NCBI GenBank assembly: GCA_015501595.1 | Contig: JADNRX010000016.1 | Location: forward strand, 248,001 to 312,000 | DNA: 64,000 bases | Direction of reading: 5' to 3' | Source: Hymenopellis radicata | Lineage: Eukaryota; Basidiomycota; Agaricomycetes; Agaricales; Physalacriaceae | Shown here: one piece after another, positions 1 to 9,060 of the stretch | How the letters are laid out: the number at the start of each line of letters is the position of its first letter | How positions within the stretch are numbered: position 1 is the stretch's first letter | Notes under the pieces: model-generated | What the model was told of the DNA's origin: nothing | The model's database searches: none | Seen by the model: the letters and a program-made list of their open reading frames with translations, nothing else | Program-made: the position numbers and the translations under genes

Positions 1-790
1 CGTCATTGAGGCTTGAGCGGTCATCATCGTAGAGCGGGCATCATCGTAAATGCGGTAAATCATGCGGGCGGCGTCGTGCAGGCAGGGGAACAATAACGCG
101 CGCAATGCGATTGGACGGACTGCTCAACGAGTGCCCCGCATCTGCCAGGAGCGATGCTGAGTGCAGAAACCAGCCAGCAAGGCCTTTGATGATGGTGAGG
201 GAGACATTGGATGCCAGGCTGAGTAGTGTCATTTGACTGCCCCGGTCGCCTGGCTCGTAATGAGGCATTCTCGATTGTACAGCGCAGAATAGACGCACCT
301 TTGCCCTGAAGAGCAGCTACTATCTCGGCGCCATGGTTGTGGTCATCGTCGTGTGAATGCGATTGAGAGAACAGTGAAGAGAGTGCGTGTGGTTATGCTC
401 GTCGTGCACATGGTTTCCGTTGGCGTTGGATGCGGGTTTGTGCTCGGCGTCATCGTGGCTGGGCTTGGTCGAGTGTGAGTGCCGCTGGCTCATTTTGTGC
501 GAGAAAAGCGGGTGCACAGGAGGTTTATCCGGAATAAGGCTGTATATATGCCGTGAGTCGAGGAAGGGTGGAACGAGATAAGCAGTTTGGTATCCTCGCA
601 CCTCGGGTACTTGTAATCCAGGTTTTAGTTGCGGGCGCAGGGGGGAGCGGTCCTTGTCGTAGAGCGGGTATCTTCGTAGAGTGGGAGTCGTCATGCGCGC
701 GGTCTGGCGTCCTCGCACTGGGAAGAAAGCGACAGAGACGCGTGTTCCTAATCGGGCCGATTGCATAAGCAAACGGGTGCCAGCCAACAC
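1..790 (-). CDS. Cation diffusion facilitator, mitochondrial MMT-type (5' part, truncated by window edge)
   Basis: Family role: CDF proteins export divalent metals (Fe, Zn, Mn) across organelle membranes; the MMT1/2 branch is mitochondrial. Seen: the N-terminus starting at 790 is rich in arginine and poor in acidic residues, like a matrix-targeting presequence. A histidine-rich stretch follows (HVHDEHNHTH, then HSHDDDHNHG). After a 50-base GT-AG intron (about 304-255) comes the first CDF membrane segment, with SLLADAGHSLS. A second intron probably starts near 130 and the rest lies outside the window. Oddity: the two histidine-rich stretches are in different frames (break near 385-400) with no usable splice sites between them, so there is a 1-2 base frameshift, real or an assembly error. 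The family call is firm; intactness is not. Confidence 0.82.
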
Positions 791-1778
791 CCCCGCGATT
801 CGAAACAGACTACATACAAGTACTTTGCTCGCTCGTCACGCCGTATCGTCAGTCTGTCTAGGAGAGACTAACTTCCATCGTTATGTAGGTACCATCTAGT
901 ACTTATACAGTTCAAGTTGGATAGAGTCACTGTAATTGCATATATTCGGGAAACGAAGCTGTCCAGAAACGGTCAGCGGGTGGCAGAGAAGCGCAGACCA
1001 ACCTATTGATTCAACAAAACAAGGACAAAAACTTGCCGTTCACTTTTGTATCGTCATGCACAGTCGTGTCACGATTGAATCATCGTCTTGCCATTTCCAC
1101 GAGCCTTAATAGAAAGAGAGTCGATTCTAGTGAAGAGGGTTTGAGTACGTGTTAGTTTCCGGTGCCTACTTTACAGTACGGAAACTAACAGTACGAAAAG
1201 CACCACTGTCATCGTGATCTATTTTCACTTTGTCTGGAGTCACTAGCATTGAGTCTCCGGTGTCCTGGCTTGCATTGCGGCATGGCAGATAAATATGTTG
1301 GGCTTGTTCTTGGCTCCATGAGCTTTCACGCGGCAAACACAAGCTCCCAAGTGTCACATCCGCCTCAAACAGCTCGGTCTGTGCCTTTTCAGGTAGTAGC
1401 ACGAATAAGTGAAATGGTAGACATGTATCTCAGTAGATAGATGAGTAGAGTATCTTGACCTGTCTTGATTGGATATCTGGTGATCAATTTGATACGTATT
1501 TGAATGACGCGAAGTGGTAACTCGATTGATCGCACCATTTGAATGGCTCGAAGAGCGACAAGAATAATGCTGCGGAACGAACACAGCGAAGATGTCTACG
1601 TTGTCCGGGGTGCGAAATCTGTGAACGTCTGTATAACGAAAGGCACATGGTTACTATGAGATGGAACTTGTTGCGGCTTTCATAGGTAGGCTGACTACGG
1701 GAGACCAGCATGTGGCGGGAAGCACTCAACTTTCTTCCACTGCACAGATGGACTAGAATATGATTAGAAGCGAAGGTT
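791..1778. other. Intergenic, no gene recognised
   Basis: Short open frames exist on both strands, but none shows a recognisable domain or a consistent exon series. An 11-base inverted repeat (GTTAGTTTCCG at about 1151 and its complement near 1180) could form a small hairpin. The stretch lies between the 5' end of the CDF gene and the 3' end of the GH76 gene, so it should hold the CDF promoter and the GH76 terminator region. Confidence 0.4.
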
Positions 1779-4277
1779 TCAACTCCGCCGACCATCATCC
1801 AAGTCGTAAGCTGGTGGCGCCGTCTCCGCCAGTGGATCGGAACGTGCTCGTCGATCCAGATCTAGCCGCTCAGCCAACAGTCGTACAAGGTCGGCCGTTT
1901 CTATTGCGTGTGCTGAAATGTCCGACGACCCCGAAGCACCCTGACCGCTTGACTCGGAACGCCACGATTCCGAATGGGCAGAAACATGGTGGGCAGTGAG
2001 TCCTCGTTTCTCGTTGTATGTGCTGCGTATCGGTGGGTCGTGCACTATGCGCTCGTGATTAGTGACCATGGAGGGCGGTGGCGCTCCAGGAACGGCGCTC
2101 TGCGTTGAGGGTCGCGTGGGGGTGTAGCTCGTCGCCTGTGGGGAAGTGTAGCTTAGCACATTCGGAGGTGAGGAGGCGTAGTTTAGTATATTCGGCGGGG
2201 AGGATGGGTAGGTCTGCGTTGACGGCTGCGTGGGTATATAGCCCTGCATTGGCGGAGGCGGTACGTAGGCGGTGGTGGGAAGATCGCGAGATGAGCCCGC
2301 CGTCCGCAAACGTCGCCTCCGAAGGACTAAGAAAATGACCCCAATGATAATCCCCACGAGGGCAAGTACACCAACGACAGCACCGGCGATGATACCAGCA
2401 TTAGACGAACCGCCGGAAGACTTGTCGCCCCCGCTTGGGGAATCGGTAGTATTTGTCGAAGAATTGGTCGAAGGGGCATCTTCCACAAATTTCAAGGGAA
2501 TGGCATTGATCAACGCAGAGAGCGCCAGCGTTTGATTACCACCGTCAAAAGTAGACGATGGCGGGCCAGCCCATGACCCCCCATAGATAGTCCCTCCAGA
2601 TGTCGCCCGGTCAGACACAGCATTATACTATGAAAAGGAATTAAGAAACCGGTCTGGAAGGTAACAATGGGCTCACTTGAACGCCGATATAGTCACGAAC
2701 AAAGTCTCTCAGATCGGACTCCGTCGTATTGTGTCTGTAGAGGGAACCTAGCCCCCGAACAATCTCCGAGTTCCCGATCCCCTTTCCCATGTCTAGGTCA
2801 ACCTTGAGAAAAACTCGATCACTAGCGTAACGGGACGTGTACCTATGACCCCATCTACCGTGTTACACTTGCTATTGCCTGTCAGTGTTCTAAACACTGC
2901 TTGACGACGGCTAAAAATCGCATTAGAGTACCGCGCGCGCTCATAATGCAGTATACGCACAGATCCGCCACCGATGTACCCCCAATGTCTGTGTCTGGTG
3001 GGAGCAGAGATAGTCCCTCGATGAACATCCCTGCTCCTAGCTCTCGGAAGTTTCCACCCCCGAAGAACTCTTTCGTGCAAGAGTCGCTTACGTTGGCAGA
3101 TAACGCCGCCCTCCCGCTGTTGGGCTCTAATATCACAAAGTTAGAGAGCATAAACTGGGCCGACTCTGTTGCTGCCGATAAATAGGTTGCATTTGGAGAC
3201 ACTGCGTTCAACGCAGCAGAAAGCCTATTTGATGTCAGCAATGTCACCATTGTACTTTGTCGGACGGAGACGCGTACATGAAGAATAACCTGGTGAATGG
3301 AGAATTGTCAGTGCGAGCTCCATTGAACCGAAGGAAGAAGTGTACGCAGTTGAGAAGGTTGTAAGAGTATGCTCATTCGGATTGATTTGCTACTGTCATG
3401 TCAACACGATGATACTAGTACAACGTGAATGGGATACTGATTGAACGTACCCAAAACGTGCCACCAGCCATTGATGCTGTGGCCACAATCAGTTGAGAAT
3501 ACACTGAATACATCGTTATGCTTACCGCTCCCACACCTTGTGGTCAGATCGAATGATTTGACGGGCGTCCGGCCAGAGCTCGCTTGTTCGTCAGAAAGCG
3601 TGTAGTTTCGTCCAAACGCCCAAGAAGCAACGGCCAAGTCGAGAAAATCCGAAGTTTGGTATGTGTTATATGCACGGATGGCATCATAGCCGTAGGCGCT
3701 GGTCAATGTCAACGACGGGATAAGGAAGCATTCACAACTAGACGCACAGTGCATTATCAGCCTGTTTGACGAGAGAAGATGAGGGCACTCGTAATCATAA
3801 GATGGAAAGGACTGACACTAGACGGTCGAGTAAGTGGAAAGCAATCCGGGAGAACAGACCGACGCACAATTGATACCCAAAATCCACAACATTCAAGGTA
3901 AAAAATCTCGTAACGTCTTCTTTATATGTCGTCTGATTTGTTAAAGAGTCGAAGTCGGCTAGCTGGCCGTAGAATTCCTGACTGCCTGAGCTAGCGTTAG
4001 AACAATGGAAAGTCGTCGAACGAGCCGCGACAAACCGAATTGATCGCTGGCAAGTCTGCCTAAGACAGTCTCGATAGCCTTGCTGGCAGCTGAGATGCGG
4101 TCGTCGATAGATAGCGTAACATTCGGTCTCTGCGCCAAGACTCGTTAGCCGAGGAATTTCGGTCAGAGAACAACAGATACATACCCGCCAGAACGAGGGT
4201 ATCGTGAAGTCCTCCCCAGCCGCCAGAGCAGGTATAATAAAACAAGAAACAAAGGTCAATGAGCGTCGAATGAACAT
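1779..4277 (-). CDS. GH76-family (alpha-1,6-mannanase-like) protein with C-terminal transmembrane anchor
   Basis: Family role: GH76 enzymes cleave alpha-1,6-mannan; fungal relatives (Dcw1/Dfg5-like) act in cell-wall cross-linking. Seen: a signal peptide starting MFIRRSLTFVSCFIIPALAA at 4277, then exons carrying FYGQLADFDSLTNQTTYK, YGYDAIRAYNTYQTSDFLDL, GAGMFIEGLSLLPPDT and IYGGSWAGPPSSTFDGGNQT, in the order expected for agaricomycete GH76 proteins. The last exon (2618-1779) adds a single membrane helix (GIIAGAVVGVLALVGIIIGV) followed by RRRR and a long Pro/Ser/Thr-rich tail with PPAYDL near the end. The protein should face the cell wall and be held in the plasma membrane. Small introns separate at least six exons. 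The start was chosen because it gives the signal peptide; an upstream in-frame ATG at 4361 would bury it. Confidence 0.8.
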
Positions 4278-4727
4278 CGAAAACTGGCCAATCAAGTGGT
4301 GAGAGGAAGGAGAAACGTCCTCCAGGGGGTCTCGCAAAGATACATCAATGATTCCGCGCAAGATGACAGTTACTGATAAAGCATCATTTCGTAAGAGTTT
4401 AGTTGGCGGTGGGCTTGCAGATCGTTATCAAGCACTGCTTGCAAGGATGGTATAGTATGATGGTTGCTCTGTTTCATTGACAGACGCCAAACGTGACCAG
4501 CTGTTTGTTCAGGGGTCCTCCTTCTCTTTCGCGATGAGTGCAATGCTGCAGAGTGGCCATTCTCTGACTCAGTCTGCAGTGGACGACATGAAGGTTACAG
4601 TCATCGTGCGATTCACGTTCCTTTTAAACTTTAAGCAGCCATCAATAGACCGGCCCGTGTTCCGAGGAGATGATGGTGAAAGCCTATTCAGTGTTCCGTG
4701 GTTGTCCCGAAACAGCTCAGTTGAGCT
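4278..4727. other. Intergenic; left flank of the palindromic element
   Basis: An ORF from 4477 runs across this stretch into the element at 4737, but it matches no family I know and has no codon or splice context. The stretch holds the GH76 promoter. I see no other feature. Confidence 0.35.
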
Positions 4728-4912
4728 ACTTGACTTGATTTACCGATCGATACACTGGGTTGTTAACTGCCATGCCGGAGGTTTTCCGACCAATACCCTG
4801 GGTATCTCGCCGAAAAAGGAAGGAAAAAAGAAAGGAGAGAGAGAGAGGATTATCAGGACCACGGCGGTCTTGTTTCGTGCTTCTGTATGCCATTAGGCAT
4901 AGTTGAGATGTA

Positions 4913-5167
4913 CTGTACTATCGCGACCGCATCTTCACATAACGGGTCACACGGGTCAATGAATTGAACCTATTTGATCTTCATAACACGTAACAGGGCA
5001 GAAAATCGTCGGGAACACACCTTATATGGGAATTTTGCGCGCGGCGGCTAGCGCCGCCGCCTCCCGCTGCTCCCGATATGGGCTATGGACCCTGTATGAA
5101 CTAGTGCCAAGTTGGTTCACAAGCGTAACGCGTAACACCCCGTGAAGATGCGGTCGCGTTAGTACAG
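4913..5167. mobile_element. 255-base MITE in left arm, TA-flanked
   Basis: TIRs begin CTGTACTATCGCGACCGCAT and, at the other end, the complement of CTGTACTAACGCGACCGCAT. TA lies on each side (4911-4912 and 5168-5169). The same MITE is present in mirror image in the right arm at 6636-6890, so it was in the parent element before the inverted duplication formed. Its terminal CTGTAC resembles that of the nested 233-base MITE, suggesting that related transposases mobilised both. Confidence 0.85.
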
Positions 5168-5376
5168 TAGTCTTGAGTGCCGGAGAGTATGAAAATCGAA
5201 AATTTCTTGCGCGCTACGCGCGCACAATGCTCATAGATCGCGGTTAGTCTCGGTCAGCACTGTTTTTGCATTCGGGCACATCTGTAGCGCACACAGGCCC
5301 CAGATGGACTTTGAAGATAAGAAGGATACTAACAGCGCGTCGCTGAGCGGGCGCGGGTGCAGCAGCAGCCCCCGTA

Positions 5377-5609
5377 CTGTACACTTTAATTCAATTCGTC
5401 GGTCACGGGTCACAGAGGATCCGAAATCGACGAAAAGTCACAAGAGTCACAGCAAAAATTGAGAAAAAGTCCCGGGCGGGGCCCCCGCCAGCCTCCCGCC
5501 GCAGCTCCGCCGCGGCGGCAATTACCATATATGGTAATTCGACGAAACCATAATTTCGTCGGACCGGTCACAGGTCACATGGCCCGACGAATTGAATGAA
5601 AGTCTACAG
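5377..5609. mobile_element. 233-base MITE nested in the left palindrome arm only, TA target duplication
   Basis: Its ends are CTGTACACTTTAATTCAATT and the complement of CTGTAGACTTTCATTCAATT, about 26-base imperfect TIRs, with TA on both sides (5375-5376 and 5610-5611). Removing the element plus one TA gives exactly the sequence of the right arm near 6430 (CCCCCGTATACAAG). The 235-base length difference between the arms is therefore fully explained. A TA duplication fits the Tc1/mariner superfamily. It carries no ORF of interest. Confidence 0.9.
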
Positions 5610-6001
5610 TATACAAGAATTTGAATGAAACAGTTATGTCTCATCAGTGGACCACGGCGGCGTGTACAAACTCAAAGTCACGGAAAGTCTCAAAGGGGAC
5701 CCAATACAAAACTGCAAAACCTACATCTGGGCAAGAGAATGTGCCAGAATCGACAGGCTGTTGCTACAGAGGCCCCATATTAAGATACGGCTCAGACAAA
5801 CAGTACAGGAGCAAAGACTTCAATGCATTCTGCCATGCAAGAGCAAGATTTAGTCTATGCGGCTGATGGGGGACCGAGAACGCAAACAGGATGGCGGTGG
5901 CGGAGGAACGTGAAGAGAGCACGTGATGAAAAATTTCCAAAACAGGCAGCTGGCAGTTAACATGGCAGTTAACGCTCGGCATGGCAGTTAACATCCGGCA
6001 T

Positions 6002-7023
6002 GATTTACCGATCGATACACTGGGTTGTTAACTGCCATGCCGGATGTTAACTGCCATGCCGAGCGTTAACTGCCATGTTAACTGCCAGCTGCCTGTTTTG
6101 GAAATTTTTCATCACGTGCTCTCTTCACGTTCCTCCGCCACCGCCATCCTGTTTGCGTTCTCGGTCCCCCATCAGCCGCATAGACTAAATCTTGCTCTTG
6201 CATGGCAGAATGCATTGAAGTCTTTGCTCCTGTACTGTTTGTCTGAGCCGTATCTTAATATGGGGCCTCTGTAGCAACAGCCTGTCGATTCTGGCACATT
6301 CTCTTGCCCAGATGTAGGTTTTGCAGTTTTGTATTGGGTCCCCTTTGAGACTTTCCGTGACTTTGAGTTTGTACACGCCGCCGTGGTCCACTGATGAGAC
6401 ATAACTGTTTCATTCAAATTCTTGTATACGGGGGCTGCTGCTGCACCCGCGCCCGCTCAGCGACGCGCTGTTAGTATCCTTCTTATCTTCAAAGTCCATC
6501 TGGGGCCTGTGTGCGCTACAGATGTGCCCGAATGCAAAAACAGTGCTGACCGAGACTAACCGCGATCTATGAGCATTGTGCGCGCGTAGCGCGCAAGAAA
6601 TTTTCGATTTTCATACTCTCCGGCACTCAAGACTACTGTACTAACGCGACCGCATCTTCACGGGGTGTTACGCGTTACGCTTGTGAACCAACTTGGCACT
6701 AGTTCATACAGGGTCCATAGCCCATATCGGGAGCAGCGGGAGGCGGCGGCGCTAGCCGCCGCGCGCAAAATTCCCATATAAGGTGTGTTCCCGACGATTT
6801 TCTGCCCTGTTACGTGTTATGAAGATCAAATAGGTTCAATTCATTGACCCGTGTGACCCGTTATGTGAAGATGCGGTCGCGATAGTACAGTACATCTCAA
6901 CTATGCCTAATGGCATACAGAAGCACGAAACAAGACCGCCGTGGTCCTGATAATCCTCTCTCTCTCTCCTTTCTTTTTTCCTTCCTTTTTCGGCGAGATA
7001 CCCAGGGTATTGGTCGGAAAACC
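6002..7023. mobile_element. Complete monomer of the TIR element (right half of the palindrome)
   Basis: This about 1,020-base unit has the GATTTACCGATCG-type terminus at 6002 and the complementary GGTTTTCCGACC-type terminus ending at 7023. Just inside its left end are four imperfect tandem units built on GTTAACTGCCATGCCG (about 6027-6090). It carries one internal MITE (6636-6890). Small ORFs (for example 6172-6417 and its mirror 5621-5866) exist but resemble no transposase. Confidence 0.75.
6636..6890. mobile_element. 255-base MITE in right arm (mirror copy of 4913-5167)
   Basis: This is the reverse-complement counterpart of the left-arm MITE, with identical TIRs and TA flanks (6634-6635 and 6891-6892). 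It has no coding capacity. Confidence 0.85.
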
Positions 7024-7032
7024 ACTTGACTT

Positions 7033-7207
7033 AGCTCCTACTGCGTCCGATTTCAGTTGAACAAGCGACAACATCAACACTCACGCTTTCAGATTTCTAA
7101 CCAAGTACTTCTTCATTCGACTAGCCAGACAAGGTAGTAGAAGTGCATGCCGCCGACTTAGGAGGCCTTTCACAGACGGCTTCTCTCTCGCGAACTACAG
7201 TACGCCC
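7033..7207. promoter_or_regulatory. Likely 5' region of the APH-like gene
   Basis: This is a short non-coding stretch between the right target duplication of the palindromic element and the ATG at 7208. The element sits only about 180 bases upstream of this start codon, so it probably forms or displaces part of the promoter. I see no clear TATA box. Confidence 0.4.
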
Positions 7208-8198
7208 ATGTCGCCGGATCCTTTCGAGTTCAGAGCCCCGAGCCTCCCAGCGGATCTCCCGCCACGCGAGCAGATCGTCCAGCTCTGCGCTGAGGCTGGC
7301 TTCCGCCAGAACGGCATATCTTTCCCGTCGACGAGCAGCCCTCGGTTCTGGATCAAATACGGCGACCACCGCACCCTCACGCTCGGCGAAGCTCTGACTC
7401 AACACGCCGTGGCCCAGGTCGTGAATGCGGAAGCCAGCAGCGTCGTGCGCGTTCCCGAGGTTTACATTGTTTTTGTTGATCAAAGCTTCCGCTATATCAT
7501 CATGCAATACATCACCGGGGCCACGGTGGCGAGCCGCCAACCGAGCCCGACGAGCTATGTTCCGGGCGATGTCGAGGCCGTTGCTGCCGCCTACAGCCGG
7601 CTCGTGAGTTTGCGCGTGTCGGCTGACTCTGCGCCGGGCTTCGTGGGCGAGCATGGGCTTATCGGCCACTATTTCTTCCTTGAGGGCTTGTCCAGCGTCC
7701 GTTACGCCAAGGTCAAGGACCTTCAGGCCCAGATCAACAAAGTACTTTCGCCTACCGTCATCGCTTTCAAGCACTAACCGTCTCCTATCAGTTAGTCGCT
7801 CCCCAGGGGCTTCGCGTCGACTTTGCCGACGAGATCGCCGAGGGCTTGGTCCTCTGTCCCTCCGACGTCGATCCCAACAACTTCATCATCAATGACAAGG
7901 GCGAGGTCATCGCCATCGACTTTGGTCACACAGGCTTCATGCCGGTCTCCTTTGTCGCCTACTCGTTGAAGTACCATAAAGATTTTACGCGAAAAGTGGC
8001 GCATTTCGTCAAATACCCAAAGCCAGCAGGGTTGAGTGCAAAGCTGTTCGCCATGGAAACGGCCGCGGGGTTGTTGACGATGTCTGGGAACAATGCGTTG
8101 GGTGAGTAACCGTCGTCCAACCTCGTCTGTCACCGTGTCGCTCAACCCGACCTCCTCCAGGCGTCAGAACCAGACGTGCCCCTGGCAAGCCAAAGTAG
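7208..8198 (+). CDS. Aminoglycoside phosphotransferase/protein kinase-like (APH) family protein
   Basis: Family role: fungal APH-fold proteins transfer phosphate from ATP to small molecules or proteins; substrates of the agaricomycete paralogues are unknown. Seen: three exons joined by GT-AG introns at 7742-7791 and 8102-8160 give 293 residues in one frame. N-terminal half: FWIKYGDHRTLTLGEALTQ and a hinge-like RYIIMQYITGATV. C-terminal half: CPSDVDPNNFIIN, the Brenner-type catalytic loop with D as base and N for metal, then VIAIDFGHTGF, the DFG-like metal site. The usual catalytic-loop HxD is replaced by SDxD, common in these fungal paralogues. The protein ends LGVRTRRAPGKPK. The gene looks intact despite the mobile element just upstream. 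The open frame on the opposite strand (7121-7774) is a shadow. Confidence 0.78.
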
Positions 8199-9060
8199 AT
8201 GCGTTCTTGACACGTTTTGAGCACTGGACTCTTATGGCGCGGGATACCACGAGGAATGGTTCTATACTGTACGGGATCTGTCCTACGTACCAGCCCGGCT
8301 TGCTAAAGCATAGGAAGAGACGATGAACAGGCAGGGATTGTCATGTAACACTGTTATCCATCATTGTACCGTTGGATGCTGATTAGGTTCAAGACGCACT
8401 TAAATGGACTCCGGACTGAATTCTGAGGCACCTCCCTCTGTGTATTATTGACAATCGAGTGTGCCAGAACCCATGAAATATATGTGGGGTGTGGCCATCC
8501 TGATACCCATCTCAGCGAGTAAGTCGCATATTCCATCGGCGTCGGCATACCTGCCATGAATTACCGCTCGCCCCAGTCTAGCACGATTGGCGATGCATTA
8601 CGTGGAATTCCCATGCTGATCTTCCTGTTGAACGCAAGACAGGGATCTTTGTCGCAAGGATCAGGTATGTCGCGGACGGCCCATTCAGGGTGGTGGCCCC
8701 AGAAGTATTCGAGCTCGTTTCTGAACATGGTGTTCCAGTCGAAGACGAGCATCTCGTAGATGGTAGTAAAGCGCCGCGGAACTGGTGTCGGCGTTGGTAA
8801 CACCGCGTATACGAGATAAAAATATCCTGCGCCAGGAAACATGACAGGAACGCGTCATAAATGGATATCGTTCCAAAAGACTCATGCGACCGTCAAATAA
8901 TTGACGGACGGAGAGAGGGAGAGGCTCGGGACAGTCAATAAATAACTGCCTGAGGAGGTGGAAGATGACAGATATGTAGCCCATTTCTTCGTCGGAAGGA
9001 CGGTGTGGAGCAGTACAAAGGAGCTGCGGGGTCACTGCCGGCTTCAAAGATGATTACAAC
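8199..9060. other. Intergenic with a possible small gene on the minus strand (about 8561-9047)
   Basis: Minus-strand frames at 9047-8685 and 8842-8561 read as plausible protein (for example RRFTTIYEMLVFDWNTMFR), but I recognise no domain. The frames overlap instead of joining at splice sites. They could be a degraded membrane protein or an unknown gene. The left edge of the DUF6534 duplication is at about 9061. Confidence 0.25.

Larger units (their letters stand above)
4737..7023. mobile_element. Composite palindromic transposon (two inverted copies of one TIR element) with 9-base target duplication
   Basis: Seen: positions 4780-6002 and 6036-7023 are near-identical reverse complements (about 1 kb per arm once a 235-base insertion in the left arm is removed) around a 33-base loop at 6003-6035. 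The whole is flanked by ACTTGACTT at 4728-4736 and 7024-7032. The outer left end (GATTTACCGATCGATACACT..) and the inverted right end (GGTTTTCCGACCAATACCCT..) match at 19 of 24 positions, so they are a degenerate terminal inverted repeat. The left-end sequence recurs at the centre (6002 onward). Reading: left-end fragment (4737-4779), inverted copy lacking its own left terminus (4780-6002), complete copy (6002-7023). The 9-base duplication is typical of MULE elements. No transposase is visible, so it is non-autonomous. Confidence 0.85.

Noticed and set aside
1166..1798. Minus-strand ORFs downstream of the GH76 gene as extra exons
   Set aside because: The GH76 tail ends with a natural stop at 1779 and the ORFs show no continuity or domain.
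5621..6417. Paired ORFs (81, 76 and 68 codons) in the palindrome arms as transposase genes
   Set aside because: They are identical because the arms are identical, are very short, and contain no catalytic DDE pattern, zinc finger or SWIM-like motif. The element is better described as non-autonomous.
7121..7774. 217-codon ORF on the minus strand opposite the APH-like gene
   Set aside because: It is antisense to two clear kinase-fold motifs on the plus strand and has no domain of its own. It is a GC-rich shadow frame.
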